Source: Pagrus major | Lineage: Eukaryota; Chordata; Actinopteri; Spariformes; Sparidae | Assembly (NCBI RefSeq): GCF_040436345.1 | Contig: NC_133221.1 | Coordinates: 18,907,165-18,971,164, forward strand | DNA: 64,000 bases | Direction of reading: 5' to 3' | Shown here: in pieces, positions 48,290-62,702 of the stretch | Layout of the letters: each line of letters starts with the position of its first letter | Numbering within the stretch: the stretch's first letter is position 1 | Made by a program: the position numbers and the translations under genes | The notes under the pieces: generated by a model | Told to the model about the DNA's origin: nothing | Databases searched by the model: none | Seen by the model: only the letters and a program-made list of their open reading frames with translations

Positions 48290-51200
48290 TTACTTGGAGT
48301 CTCCCAGCAGATGGACAATGAGTTCATATGTGGAGAGGACGATGGCTGTGTTAGGGATTTGTCTAATTAGCTGTGGAATGAGTCCTCTATAAAAAGCTGC
48401 ATAGCCTTCTTCCACTGCTATTAACCTCCCTGTCTGGAAGAAATACTTGTACTTGCTGCCCTCCTCGCGCAGCCTCGTCCGAATGACCTCTGTGGAGAAA
48501 AGACAAGAAGAAAAAAAGGATTACTCATTTAAATAAATACTTCTCCCTGACAGAAGGTTGTTTTGTTGCAAGAGACAAACAAATAGAAAAGTGTTTACCG
48601 TGTGGGTAGGCTATGCAGGACGCACAGCCCTTTGAAACAGCAGCTGCCAACATCAGACTCAGGAAGTCCGAAGCTCTTTTTTTCTCATTTTCACCATTCA
48701 GGGAGTTGAACTGGTTCTTGGCGAGGTTTTTCTTCAGTGTCTCGTAGATGAGGAAGCAGATCATGGTCTCCGAGATCCCAGCATAAGATGCAGTCAGGCC
48801 TCTGTAGAAGCCTCGAACCCCTTCCATTCTGTAAACGTAGCGAGCACACTGCAGTGCATTCATCTTCTTCTCTCCTCGGGCTCTGAAAGGTCAAACAAGT
48901 GGGGCTCATTAGTCACAAAATCACACTTGTTTAATACACATTTTAAGAAAAGGTACAGTTTTCACCAGGCGTCTAGCATTTCTTCCCTTATAAATGATCA
49001 AAATTGGAACCTGTTCATTTTCTGTTTATTGTCTAAGCGATAGTGAACGGTCATTCCTGTAAGGAACCACGTAAAATCCTACAATTTCCTTATTGGGCTG
49101 GATGATTAACTAGTATCTTTTTCCTTCTCATTTGTAAAGCCAACATTTTGTGCTGCTGCAGGATATGTGTTCTTCAAACGCCGGGGTAGAAAGACTTGTT
49201 CCTGTGACCCCACATGATACTACTGCTCTGTACTCGCTAATGTAAATATAGACTCTTCTTTCGTGCGCGGGACACTGCGTCAGCACTGTGTATTTATGGC
49301 GCCAGGTCACACGCTCAGTCTCACGCACTGCATAACCCAAGGACAGTGCTGTGAAGGGGGCCTTAGTTAAAAGGTCATATTATACGGTGTACATTCTCAC
49401 CTGCCCTAAACGTCCCTAAAATAAGTCAGATTGTTTTACACATATCTTAAGGCATATCTTTTGCACTAGGATTAGAAAAAACAACAACTTTATTTTATTA
49501 TTTTCCTGTTTGAGACATTTCTGAGCATTGACCTTTGGGCAGTGGGTGTGTAGCCCTGAGCCAATAACGTATCAGTGCTGAGGGCAGGAGGAGGGGCCAA
49601 CTTTGACTTAACAAATCCTACTCATCCTATGGTCAGTTCTGCGCTAAAAAATCTAAGTACACAGAAGGCAAGTGAAATTACGAGTGTACATACTTTCTCT
49701 CCAGCTGCATCCTGGTCTTGACCATCCAGATGGGGTTCATCAGAGAGTTAGTAACGAAAGCTGAGGAGGCACATTCAGTTTTACACTTTAGAGTGACATA
49801 AGATCCATTTCATCCCCTCAATGTAACTCATACCACATTTTAGATTAAAGTGTTTTTGCACTCAAATTTACTGACAGGAATTACAGCAGGATCACACAGC
49901 ATAAACATCTGAAAAATACTTCTACTTCATACGTAATGAATATGATCTTCATGAAGAATTTAATGTTCATTTTATAGACTTCAAAAAAGGTTCATGTTGG
50001 CATTGTGTTATTTCATCCACAGGTTAGACAGAACATCTAATCATAAGAAATCATATTTTTTCAGGGCACTTGATTGATTGCTCACCTGCAACACCAGCAG
50101 AGGACATGTGCACCAGTCCACTATTAGGGACAAACAGCCCATTGAACATCTCTTTGGATTTCGAGTATGCAGCAAAGTAAATGGCTCTGAAACACAGAGA
50201 ACAGACTGGTGAGAACTCTACAGAGGCAGGTGTAAAGATTATGACACAAAGTGCATAAATGGGACTGTGGTTTTATAACAGCTGGGCAATTATGTAAATG
50301 ATTGCATTTGGACTGGTGTTGCCCTTTGACAGTGTATCCAGAGCAGTCTGTTTCCCCGCTGCCCTGCTCTCTCTACTCGGCTTCTGGAACAAACTGTCAC
50401 TGCACCAGAATGGGCTGAATAAGCACCACAGATGCCCACAGAGCTGCTCTGAATGTGAGCCGGTCCAAGTTGGCCAGTGAAACGGAGGGGCAGCGGAATT
50501 ACTGAGCAGAGGACCATGCTGCAGCTACTCATTAACCATGGGGAATATATGCAACCGGTGTCCTTTTTCAGTCTCAAAGTCTACTCAACATTTGGTGGGA
50601 AAAGCATTAGTACTGTTCATTTTCCAGTTACACGGAAGAGTTAACTTCCAAGATTATACACCCTGAGGGAACAGGGCAAAGTACTGATCATTTTTTGATA
50701 CCAAGAATGGAACAAGATGACCGACATAAAATCAAGATAAAACTGAACTTTCATTATGACTTGGTCTAAAGGTTTCACACAAATAAAACAGATCAATTAT
50801 TACCAAGCTGTTGAAACTCAAACCTCATGAACACAGTTCCTTTATTTGTCTCGTGTTAAAAAAAGGATGAATTAAACACAAATACAGATGTCTGCTCACG
50901 TTGACAAATGTTGTGGTCTACACGAACATAAAAGCTGACTCAAAAAACTCTGTAAGGCTAGGGAGATGCGCTAGGAAGTTGTTGCAATGACAACAGCTTC
51001 CTGTTTATACAGTGAGTTAATGCCTTCAAGCATTAAAGTGAAAAATATAAATACAGCCTCCTCCAGTGTTAGTAGCCTGAGAAATCATCAGTCTGCTTCA
51101 CTTTGTGACCGTCTCAGTATGGATTGACCAATTATCTGGCCAATTCTATGCATCAATATCTAGCATTTTCTATGATTATCAGAATGGTTTATTTTGTGTC

Positions 51201-54200
51201 TGATTGCCAAGAAAATACATGTAAAAATGTGCTGCCTTGGTTCTGTTACAGCAGCCTCTCTCTTTCTCACTTAATGTCCCACCCACAATACCATCTGCCA
51301 TGAGTATTAGCCTATCAACAGTGAGTAATCTGAATTGGCAAAGCAACTAGTAGCCAAAGTTATCCAATAAATGTAGCGGAGTGAAAAGTACAATACTTGC
51401 ATGGAGTGGAAATATAAGCAGCAGAAAATGAAAATACTCAAGTACAAATATTTCAAAATTGTACTTAGTTACATTCAATCACTGGTTGTAATTATTTAAA
51501 AAAACTGTATTGTGTTACCATTCACATTATTTCAACCGTAACATGACTGTTTTTATTTTACTTCCAAATATTTTATTTATATAGTAGGATTACTTTGACT
51601 TCTTACTTTCTTTACTTTGTTAGGATTTCTCCTTGTAATTGTTCTTTCTTTCTTTGTTTTGTCTGACTCAATGTGTTTGTAAATGAGGGCTACCGTGAAT
51701 GATCTCCAGTATAAACAATGGTTGATTGAATTTTATTTTTTGAGAAAAAGATTTTCATTTTTACAGCTTGTTTATCAGCCCTTAAAAAAGCCCTGACCTC
51801 TGCTCTGTTCATTGTTTTTGGATACAGAGACACTTTGTGTGTTATCACTAACCTGTACACCAACAGGCAGGTATCATTAACACAGAGATTGCAACATAGA
51901 TCCAGGACTTTGTTAAGCATAACTGCTATGGGTAAGGATAATGAGGGGATGGACAACATAGACACAACTGAGCCACTAAAACATGTGCACACTGTTTTCA
52001 CTGTACCTTGAGGGGGCGACGCCAACGAGGTTCGGCCCCAGGCCACGGAAAAGTGATCTTGGTCCCTCTTTTTCAAGGATTGATCTAAAACAAAATTTAA
52101 AACAGCCATTGATTATTTTCAAAAAAAAAACACAAACAAATTTACAGATTTATTCACGTACACCACCATTGTACATGTTTAGCTGGGTCCACATATTTTA
52201 CACCAAAGGTCTTTGTAGGACGTCCCCAAGTCTATTAGGGTAATGAGTATGGTGTTACACCAGTCTTGTTCACTTGACTTGGTTTTGCATAAGTTGTGTA
52301 CACTGAGCCAAGGCAGTGCATGACTTGTCACGTCAGCCACATCCCCACAGAGAATTTTAACCCATTCTCCAGATGACAGTCTGGTCTGCCAGGGGCAAAG
52401 CAGAGGGGGGAGGGTACAACTGCATTCTGTGTTGGTTTCTGTAATGCACACCTCATCTCTCAAGCAGTCTTCAGGCATTGCACTGCTCTCTCAATGATAC
52501 CCAACACCTCCTCTAATACAATAATGAGTTTAAAAATACAAGAATGAATGACCTCTTTTCGTGTCAAAGTAGCGTCCAAACTCAACCTTTAAAAAGGGTC
52601 CAGAAAAGATTTATTTTAGTTTAAAACCTGTAAATGCAAAGACAGCTCTCAAGCAGCTCTGAAACATCTATCTGTATCAGCCAAAGTAAGTTGCAATACA
52701 GGCATAAGACCTTAATTAACAAGGAAATATTGTTCTCCAATGTCAGAACATTCTCCGCAGGCAGTGTAACTGTTTTCCTTTAAAGACACAGCAGACACTA
52801 GTCCAGACCAGTCTGCGTCCCCAGTCAGTGTTGCATAACACTTTCTCCTTCCTTTTGGCACACTGAGCCTGCCTGTAGTCTTCCCTCACCTAACCAGAGT
52901 CATACACGCTCTGTTTTTACAGACACCAAAACATGTTATGCATATAATAAAGCCTGAAAGAAAAACATGTTATATGTCGTCACAAACAGCTGGTTAAAGT
53001 TACTAAATACCAGCAGGATACTGTGAGCTTAATCCTCGCTTTTATGTAAGACAGGATTAGAGGCATTCATTTCAAGACTATGAAGACAAAATGCAAATGA
53101 AAGGCTCGCTGGTGTACTTTCAAGGGCTAAAGCACAAGAACTGCGCAGGACTTTATACAACTATTCCTAACAAAAATTGTTGTTTTGACAAATTTGTTTC
53201 GTCAACACTTCAATAAAACTCTGTAGGCTGTCATTATGTAAGAACAAAACCCACAAACCGACAGTTATGCCCCTCCCAACAGGGTAGTCTGATAAACTGT
53301 GTATCATCTGTGAGGAACATTTTGTTCTTTTGCTTTGCATTAAAAAAATACAGATGCCCTGAGGGACAGCCCACATAAACACACATCTTACCGTAGGACC
53401 TGCAGCAGCCCAGGTGTAACAGTCCCCGGTCGGATAACCCCGGTGCCACTTAGGGTGCCGAGCTGGACCTGGAAGACGGGTCTTAGCGTGACGCCAGAGG
53501 ACTGCAACCGCGTCTTCAACACCTCCAGGGGGCAGGTCACGATGGCTCCCACTGTACCACTACATCTGCAAATTGATCACACAAAAATTAGGATTGTGGG
53601 CAAACAGAAAAGGCAACGTCCCACCAAACACATGTTCTTAAAGCTGTAATAGAAGGCTCACTTCTTTGGAGTACTGTGGTTCTATTTTTTGCAAGGTTAC
53701 TAATATCACCTTTGACTGTGGAGAGGGATTTTTCCATCATAACACAGCTGAGGAGCTACTGGCCAAAGGCTATGAACAATTATGGTCAAAGACCGGTCTT
53801 TTGTGCTGTAGTAAAAATAGTTAGGAGTCAACCCAACACATCTGCTGCACAGTTCTGTCCCAGACGCTCTAATTGCACCCCCCCAAAAAAAGATGCACTT
53901 TTTCCAATTTTAGCAAAAGCAATTCATAACTTTAGTTCTCACTGGTACATCCTTTATTAGCTGCATCCACTGCCTTGTCCGCTATGAGCTTAAAAGTCTG
54001 GAACACTGATTATACTAAGCCTCTGTAGTGTCCCGCGTCTAGAGGACAGAGTCAAACATCTTAGCTGATTTAGCACCCAACCTAATTGTCCGTTCACTGA
54101 TCATCAGTCACCTACCTCACCTGTTTGTCTGTGAGAGAAGAAAATATACTTGGATGTATTTGAATGAAGTTTTCCAAATTCAATCTGACGGACAATGTTG

Positions 54201-55462
54201 TAATAATGTGCTTTGGAGTTGTTGTGGCCATGACCACTGATCACTGACACCAGAGATAAGAAACCCAGGGCAATGAGTACAAGAGAGTTGGCCCCTGAAA
54301 ATTACAGGTATGTTAAGTAATAGTCTAACAAAGGCTGACATACAAGCTCAGCTGGTTTGCTGAGTAACTGGAGAGGTAAACATACACTTCTCCTATAGGG
54401 TCATAGCGCATGTTTTGAGACGGTGACCTGTATGTCACGACTCAGAAAGCTAGAGTTAAACTAAAAACTAAGTGATCAACCTACTCCTCATACATCTGAC
54501 TCAGTTAGCATTTAAAACATCTTAATTTAGAGCTCAATTGATTAACAGAATTGAAATTGAAGACTCATTATGACACTTCAAGGGTAAAATGGCGTCATTT
54601 TTAACAAGCCAGTGTTGTTTAGATGTGACCTTTACATCAACTGGGGTTGTTGAGGGCATTCAGCTCGTTATATAACACTACTGCATATTTACAAATGTCT
54701 TTTTTTTGTCAGCCAGGTGGTTATTGAGCGTTTGGCATCGCTAGCATGAAGCTACCATTGCTGGCAGGTTACATCGTTAGGCTCAGTGTTATGTAACACC
54801 GGGGTCTGCGCCACGGGACACAGCTAACCGCTAACAGTCTCGAGTTCGGTCACACGACATAGGTTCAGTTTTAAGAGTATCATCTCAAACAAAACGATGT
54901 CACTGGCAGTATGAATATGACCTTTCAATTAAAGACAATTAGCAGTGATAACTTACTAGCTAACGGCAGCTTTGGGGGTATTAATGGGCGAACTTCCGCA
55001 CGGATGTAAAGCTACGCTCAGTGCTCATTAAAGATGTTGCCGGGTGGCTCATTGTCCACGACAACGTTAGCTGGGTTATTACTTCAAGACAGAAAAAGTT
55101 ACGACACGTGTTAGCCATAGTGTTCGCATTGTCATTTCACATCACAGCAAATAAGCTGGCGGAGAAACAGTGAAAGAAACAGATGTCTAGCTAGCTGACT
55201 ATATTCGGTAAGAAGATGCTGTGCTAATACGAGCTAGCTTGCGTTTGGATATCCGTTAGCATGCGGGCTAGCGGCTCCCGGTGCTAAAGACACGTACGAG
55301 TAAATTCTACTGGGTTTCACACAGGCTTTTCAAAAGTACAAGCCCAGTGTCACCCTCTTCGTGTTAAATGAACCTTTAGGCTATTAATAACGTTAATCCA
55401 GCTGGCATTAATGTGACTTACCCCCCAGCGAACAGATGCAGCAGCGTGTCTTTCTGTGCCAT
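48290..55462 (-). CDS. slc25a33: Mitochondrial pyrimidine nucleotide carrier SLC25A33
   Basis: Inner mitochondrial membrane carrier that exchanges pyrimidine nucleotides, in mammals linked to mtDNA upkeep and growth signalling. Coding exons in order: 55422-55462, 53392-53565, 52007-52084, 50086-50186, 49694-49760, 48599-48882 and 48290-48489; 314 residues (human 321). It has the three mitochondrial-carrier repeats with their signatures: [26 protein letters not shown] and [15 protein letters not shown]. Family-specific stretches include [37 protein letters not shown] and [31 protein letters not shown] and [12 protein letters not shown] favour SLC25A33 over the close paralogue SLC25A36. The start [14 protein letters not shown] matches the family. 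The first two introns are long. The neighbour upstream is spsb1, as on human 1p36. Confidence 0.96.
51362..51488. repeat. ACTTAAGTA-type hAT-like repeat fragment
   Basis: AAATGTAGCGGAGTGAAAAG, AAATACTCAAGTACAAATA and TTGTACTTAGTTACATTCAA mark one end of the common fish repeat also seen at 34075 and 57826. It lies in an slc25a33 intron. Confidence 0.55.
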
Positions 55463-55700
55463 CCTTCTCTGTTTTCAAACAGCCACCATACTCGGGTTGT
55501 GTCTCTGTTAAAACGGAAAGAAAGAGCAGAGCGCCGGTTTTATGATCCCAGTGTGCTGCAGCGTGTCTGTCTCTCTACCAGCTTGTTGGAGCTGTCAGCG
55601 GTGGTGTGGGCCGAGCTGCAGGGTGACCTGAAGAGCCGCTCGCATTTACGTCAGTGGGCCGGCCGGGGGTGTTGTCTGTGACGTAGGAACATGTGCTCGC
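55463..55700 (-). promoter_or_regulatory. GC-rich 5' region of slc25a33
   Basis: A GC- and CpG-rich stretch directly above the slc25a33 start codon, in contrast to the AT-rich sequence beyond 55850. No TATA box was seen. Promoter role is inferred from position and composition only. Confidence 0.4.
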
Positions 55701-55994
55701 CACCTTGCGTCTTGCCCCTTTTGGTGCTGTTGCACAATTATTACAAGAAACGAAGCTCCAAAAACAACCGGGCAGCAACACTCTGAACTCCTGAGCTGCA
55801 CCTGACCCTCACCGGCTTCAGTGTGAGATCGAAACTTGGTTTGTAATCCATGCAGCACACATACGTGAGAATATAAAAGCATGAAAGCAATAAAAAAATC
55901 ACATGCCTAGAGCTACACGTATTGTTTAAAAGCAAAACAAAACAAAAAGTGCCTGCAAGAAAACAAAAGTAAACCAAACACAATATTATTTTTT

Positions 55995-58250
55995 AAACAT
56001 TGTGAAGTTGATATTGAAAAAGTACCCAAAAGTCGAACTTGGGTAAAAAATACTACTTTGATACAAGTGAAAGTCATCCATATAAATAGTACTTGAAGTA
56101 TTTGATATTCTTAAGTATCAAAAGTAATTTTCTGGCAATAATAGTACTTAAAAAAACCGTAAAATTAAATTATACATATATTTACCTGTATGTAGGTATA
56201 CTAGGTTGACAGATTAACAGCCTGGCTGATTATTTAATTATCCCGATAGGTGTTTTTGTTTCTGATCTGATTGCAAATAGAATAACTACTACTACTATTA
56301 CTACAAACAATAATAATAATAATAATGAATAATTAAATAAATGGGCTTCTTTGGCTCTGCTGCAGCATGCAATCTACAAAGTTATTCGCAATATAAGTCA
56401 TCAAATAAATGTAGTGAGTAAAACGTACATTTTTATAAAGTATTTATTTCTTATTTTGAGGTCTGATTGGTCAGTTATCCCTCTGACTGGCTTGTTTTTC
56501 AAATGTTGTTGTAAAAACATCCTGCAAAAGTCATCCCTTTCCACAGTTGCACATTTTGATGCATATCTCAGACCATTTATGTAATATTTATGATATTTTG
56601 CTGTGATTGTAGCTTCTTGGGATTTCTTCTTCACTGATAAGAAATGGACATTGTGAGATAAAAACAGACAAACTACTTCCTGTTTTTTCATCAGGAAGAT
56701 CACATAACAAAAAAGACCTTGGTTAGAACAGGAGACCAAATATCACTCCATGACCTATTAACTGAGCCGCAGAGGACATGTGATGTTACACTATGTTCTG
56801 TCCAATGGGACCAACCAATGAGGCGTGTCATAAAAGTTGGTATGTAACTCCTGCTGTCACCCTGCGAATATCCAGACTTTGAACCTGCTGAAAGTTTCTC
56901 AACAACCTTCACGGCACCTTGTTTGTCTGTATGTCTGAACAATAATGTCTGTGTCATTGTGTCAAAACATCCTCTCCAAACAGCTGAACCTGCTTTTCCT
57001 CCTGTCTGAAGCCATTTTCTTGTTGACAGTTTACACTTCATCAAAATATGCCAGAGAACATCTTGTTTTGTTCTTTCACGAAAGAGTTTAATTCATTCCA
57101 GTCGGTTTAAACTTTGTTTTTTACTTTGAAGTGGCAGAGTGCGTGTCACTTATTACATAACGAAGTTTGGATCTCTCTGTATGACTTCTTTTGCCAACAT
57201 GAACGGTCTAATTAAAGCTTTTGCAACTGAACTGACCTCTGAGATGAGTTCAACAAAACAACTGCAAACATTTCTACTATTGTCAGCTGTGGTTAAAAAT
57301 AACCAAGTGAATTTACTCAAGTGCTGCTCTATTTTAAGTGACTTTACATGAGCATTTATTACATTTCAGCAGGAAATATTGTACTTTTTACTCCATTACA
57401 TTTATTTACATTATAGCTCTGATCTCAGATTAAGATTTTCCATAAAAACATATGAAAGTTTACAAAATATACTATATTGTTAAAGACTAAACAGTGAAAA
57501 CAGTGTCTGGTTGGAGTTCTTTGTCACAATTCAGATGTTTGCAGTTTAATCAGGGAAATATTTCCCCTCTAAACTTTTCAAATGGTTTCGTTTAAATAGC
57601 CTAACTGAGGCTCAAAGACTTAAATTAAATGTTTTTTAACAAAATAAGCAAATTCTTTAAAAATGAATAAAATTTTATGTAGCAAAACTTTGTTTCTTCT
57701 TCTTTCCTGGCCCTTTAATCAACTCATGACACTCGCTACCTCCACCTCGACCAGCTACAACAGTAAATAGCTGCTCACACATTGATGCATCAGTGTGAAC
57801 CAATGTCGTTAATATTTAACTAAAACTCATACTTGAGTAAAAGTAAAGATATTGTGTTGAAAATATTACTTTGGTAAAAGTGAAAGTCACCCATAAAAAT
57901 ATTACTCAAGTAAAAGTCTCAAAGTATCTGCTATTAAATGTACTTAAGTACCAAAAGCATTTTTTTGGCAATAAACGTACTTAAATATCATAAGTAAAGT
58001 AAAAGTCAAATTATACATATATTTTAATTATTGGATCCAGTGAAGTAGAAGAACCTCAAACTTGTACTTAAGTACAGTACTTGAGTAAATGTACTTAGTT
58101 ACATTACATCCCTGGTAATAACAACTTTGATACTTTAGCTTTTTCTCAAGTTTTAAGTGTTGGACTTGTAATAGAGTATTTCTGCATTGTTGTATTGGTA
58201 TTGTTTACTGAAGTAAAGGATCTGTATACTCCTTCTACTCAGTTAGTGAC
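55995..58250. repeat. Cluster of ACTTAAGTA-type repeat copies
   Basis: Pieces at about 55995-56165, 57300-57430 and 57826-58250 share ACTTTGATACAAGTGAAAGT-like, TTACTCAAGTAAAAGTC-like and TACTTGAGTAAATGTACTTA motifs. They may be one element broken by later insertions or separate copies. Sequence between them is AT-rich with no gene. Confidence 0.5.
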
Positions 58251-58618
58251 ACTGGGCTTCATTTTGTGCCCAACCATGCGACTGGATGACCTTCACTGGT
58301 CTTAATGTAGGAGTTGGAAATGCTGACACCAAGTGACCAAACATGAAACTCACAGCTGCAGGACGGTTTCTTACAGATCTGCATCTGTGGACGAGAAATT
58401 CACACATCCTGTCATGTTTTTGTCTTTCTCTCCATCAGCTGTATTTAGTCTGATTTCCTGTCCCTCTGTTTCACATCTTTTTGTGTTATTCAGCCATTAT
58501 AGTGTTGTTTTTGTTTTCGCACTGATGCCGTTTTTAGGTTGCAGGTGCAGTTTAGATCCCAGCGGGGTTGTTTGGTCGGAAGTCTCTCTGGGGTTCTTTG
58601 AATCAGCTGCTGAACATG

Positions 58619-58684
<66 letters not shown>

Positions 58685-59740
58685 TTGTATATATGTGTAC
58701 ATACGTAAATATAGCTGAAGCTAATCCTGTGCCTTATGTAAAAAGATAAACTGATGCGAGGATTAAAGGGTCTCTGTATCAGTGAAACTGTTACAGTAGT
58801 TGGAGACTGATGCAAACAGGCTGAAATCCTCCCTGTGCCCCTCCCAACACTCCCTGCCCCCCTCAGTACTGGCTTCCCTCAGTGTTTGGTTCATGTACAC
58901 ATAAATTCATTTCATTTCAGGAGCATTAAACTTGTTTGCCTTTCCTACAACAGCATTTCAGTCTAAACCTGCTTGTATAATATTCACTCTGCATCCAAAT
59001 CTTTATGTATTTTTGAAGTAGCAACATTCACTGACATTCATGCTAATTTGAAAGCTTTGAAACAGTTTTTTTTGTCTCCTTGCAACTCAGTGTAACTCAC
59101 TGCACCATAATATTCCTGCAAGATACAGGCTTTAAAATACTAAGGTGTTGATTAAACTGTGTGCACAATATAACTATATTATAATTGTATCATTTACATA
59201 AAAAAATCACTATAAAGACTACAAATACAATAGAGGCAGCAAGCTAAAGGAAGACATATGGTGTGACAGAGTGTTTGTGTTTAGCCAAGTGCTAAATGAG
59301 CCACATTTACACATTTAAGACGTCTATAAACAAGTCTTAAAATACAATGATTGCATGTTTTACTCACTTTTGTAGTCTCCCCCTGATTTATAATACATGA
59401 CATTTCCCAGCAGTCTTAAACTGACTTTCAGAAAAGAAGTAGTTCTTGAAACAACATTAAGAGTGGTGTGCTATCAATGGACAGAGAGTTAGGGGTCATT
59501 GAGTTTCTGTTTACCAATATTCTCCATTGACTCTGTATGGTCTAATTAGCCCATTCAGTTCACATTCACTGCCGCCCCAATCCTTTGTCTCAGTTTCTGT
59601 ACCAAACTGTAATTGGAGACTCATGCAACGGGGGTGGAGGTGGGTCCTCCGTCACCCCCACTGCTGGAAGATTCCTGGTTTACCATGGTTTACACTTTCA
59701 CTCCTCTCTTCAGGCAACTCTTAATTCTATACTACTTCTA
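58251..59740. other. Non-coding gap with a (GT)n microsatellite
   Basis: No exon is seen. A (GT)n run with single interruptions lies at 58621-58683 and creates long spurious frames. The rest is unique-looking AT-rich sequence. Confidence 0.5.
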
Positions 59741-60115
59741 ATCTCTAGCTTTGTAATGAACCACACAGAGCTCTCACATCGTCAGAGACAAGGCGGATTT
59801 CTCTCCCCAGAGCATTCAGTATTTGTGCTCCACTAACATGAAACCATCTCCCAGAAAACACGAGATCTGCTCCATCTCTCAGTTCTTTCAGATCAAGGCC
59901 AATGACTTGGCCCTGCCTTTGATTAATTCAGTTTGATTTAGGACTATTTATTCATATCACTAAACTATATTTTGTACTCTTCCTGATTATTTATTATTTA
60001 TTATCTTCCATTTCATTTAAATCTAATTTTTCCTATTAGCACATCTTATATTGTCTTAATCCCTTGTATTCCTTCTGTAAAGCACTTTGAATTGCCATTC
60101 AATGAGAAGTTAAAA
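59741..60115 (+). mobile_element. 3' end of an L2/CR1-like LINE
   Basis: Protein remnants NHLPENTRSAPSLSSFRSR (near 59838-59895, preceded by a stop) match the C-terminal end of L2/CR1-type reverse transcriptase proteins. The untranslated end TGTAAAGCACTTTGAATTGC is typical. The copy is 5'-truncated and dead; weaker similarity may start near 59560. Confidence 0.6.
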
Positions 60116-60309
60116 GGCACTGAACATCCACGCAGGTGTTATCAATCATTTTAGCTGATCGGACCTCTGATCAGGTTGAGTGAGATCACCAGTCTCCATG
60201 TACTGTTTGAACTGAATGTACTAAACTGGCCTTATCACAGCAGACATGTTGACATGTCACAGCGGGAAATGCACAGGTGTTACTTATATCATTAACAATG
60301 GCCCCGTTA

Positions 60310-60755
60310 CACTCAACAAAAATATAAAAGCAACATCTTTGTTTTTGCTCCCATTTATCACACGTTAAGGTAAAAGATTTGAATTATCTTATGCACAAAA
60401 AATAATTATTTTTCAAAGCAAAAATATTAAAAGTCCATGTTATTAAGCACTTCTAGTTTGCCAAAAATAATCTATACTGCAATGCCTTATGAATGTTTCC
60501 CAAGATAAAACTGCACATTAGAGTGGGCTTTTATTGTGACACACCTGTGCACTGATCATTCCATTTAATCAGCATCTTGATTTGCAACACCTGTCAGGCG
60601 GATGAAAAGTCCGCATTTAAAAAATATATAATTGTGCTTTAAATCTGTCAGAAGTCATTTTTTTGTGGTCATAAAAAAAGTCTTGGATCTTTAACTTCAA
60701 CTTGTGAAAAATGGCAGCAAAAACGAAAGTGTTGCATTTATATTTTTGTTGTGTG
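60310..60755. mobile_element. Tc1/mariner-type MITE with TA target duplication
   Basis: A 446-bp element. The left end CACTCAACAAAAATATAAAA and the right end, read inverted, CACACAACAAAAATATAAAT match over about 45 bp (GTTTTTGCTCCCATTT against GTTTTTGCTGCCATTT). TA flanks both sides at 60308-60309 and 60756-60757. There is no transposase. Confidence 0.85.
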
Positions 60756-60759
60756 TATA

Positions 60760-61770
60760 TTCAAAGTCCCCGTAAGCCAGTAAACAAGCAAGACCAACGC
60801 AGGGACCTGGAACCACAGTAGTTAAATGGAATTCAGCCATTATTAATTTAGTTTTTTTTACACTCATCTTTTGCTACTGTGGCACGTCAAAATGTCTTCA
60901 GCTTCAAGACTTACAGCAGAGTGAGATGTTACTGAAGCACAATCTGTCGACACACCCACACCGTCCTGAGAAAAGGTCCAATCAAGCAAAATAAGTGAAA
61001 ACACCTGTAAGTCAACAGTGTACAGAACAGACTTGTCATCTAACATCATATATATTTTACAAAAAACCTGTAGTTTTACATTCTCCCCTTGTAAGTACAT
61101 AAGTAAACATTTAGCTACTCTAACTGACTCAACCTGAAGTGGTACTTTAACACTCAGTTTTCACAGTAGATTACAGTACAATGAGCAATACACAAAATAT
61201 AATTTGAAATAAACTTTAATAGATACTTACAAACAAATCTACAACAAGGAATACAAATAAAATGGAAGCCGCAAGCAAGGAAAAGTAAGGTGTGGCACAG
61301 AGCGTCCTGCTGACTAAGGACCACGTCTGCACATTTAAAAATACTAGAGTCGACAGGTCTATGATATGGCATTTGACAATACGTTGGCAATCTGACCTTC
61401 TTTTATTACATTTGTGCAGCACTTTGTGGATTGTCTTTTTCGGTCATTACGGTGCCTTCAATCTGAAGTTTGCGGTTTCAGGCACAACGCTGAACCTCCT
61501 TTTTTCCCCCCTTACATGTTATAAAACACAAACACTACATCAATGGTTCTCAGCTATGTGCCAGTGAGACCCAAGAGTAGCAGGTTTTCTTTCACTTCAG
61601 TGGCTGTTTCATTGGTTAGTGTCCATTCTCTGAATATGTGCAAACCAGTGAAATCAGCTGATGGAGAAACTGGTAGAATTAAAAACAAAAAACAAAAAAA
61701 CAGCACTCTTGGGCCCTGACAGCATGTGGTTGAAAACTACTGCACTACAAAAAGCAGGAGTGACAGCGAA

Positions 61771-61803
<33 letters not shown>

Positions 61804-62702
61804 TGATGTGATTGTATTGAGAAAGATTTCCTGCAGATGCATGCTACAAATAATCACAGTGACATTAACTTTCCATTAAAATTTCTGCTGATGATGTTCC
61901 TGTCGGATGCCTTGATGGTAAGTAATGGGGTGCATTTCCATACTTGCAGAGAAACCTGATAGTGCAGTGAGTGATCAGAGCTGCTCTTCAGCTGCCTCAC
62001 AGTGCATTCACCCTCACTGCACCACAGGCTCACTGTGGAGTGGTCAGCATCTCCTGTCTGTGTTGTGTATTTATTATCCATTTAAAAACCTCATTTCTAA
62101 AAGCTACTAGGATGCCGTGTTATAATTCTGTTTGACATGTGTATGCTGCCACCTGGTGGACACATACTGACAGTGCACTTCTGCACCAATGCTCAAAGTT
62201 TAATTTCGAACACAAACTTTTGTTTTAGCGCAACCAATATATCAAATTAAAATGCTACAAGCTAGAAATTCATGATTCACAGGGTCTGGAGGTCACAGCA
62301 GAGATACCGACCGCACATGCCACCACATTAACTTACAAACTGGAGGAGGTACACCGACATGGTGACTGTCGGGGCATCGTCTGGATCAGCATGTGCATAG
62401 TGCTCAGTGATTCCTGATTTTATAAAGTTAGAGAGTACAATTTGCAAAGAGTCATAAAAACAGGATAAGAAACTCAATAGGAGTCCAGCCACTGACACAG
62501 AAGCATACTTGTTGAAGGCTGACTCAGTCCTGGAGGCTTGAGCAATGTTGTCAGACGGGTTCAACCCAAGAAAGATCCCAGAGAAACATGAGAGAGAGAG
62601 ACAAAGAGAGAGAGAGACAGAGTGAGAGAGAGACAGAGCGAGAGAGAGAGACAGAGCGAGAGAGGAGGGTGTGCTGAGTGTGTGTTGTGACTGTCAGCGC
62701 CG
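60760..62702 (-). other. Gap and probable 3' UTR of spsb1
   Basis: No coding exon. Part of this stretch should be the 3' UTR of spsb1; candidate minus-strand AATAAA signals exist (for example near 62068) but I cannot choose among them. A poly-A run lies at 61768-61800 and a GA-rich microsatellite at 62590-62664. Confidence 0.45.
62590..62664 (+). repeat. (GA)n-rich microsatellite
   Basis: Repeated GAGAGA with ACAGAG interruptions just past the spsb1 stop codon, so in the 3' UTR. The spsb1 transcript reads it as CT-rich. Confidence 0.95.

Noticed and set aside
58333-58815. Frames of 138 and 70 codons around the (GT)n run
   Set aside because: They consist largely of Val-Cys or Thr-His repeats from a microsatellite, with no splice context.
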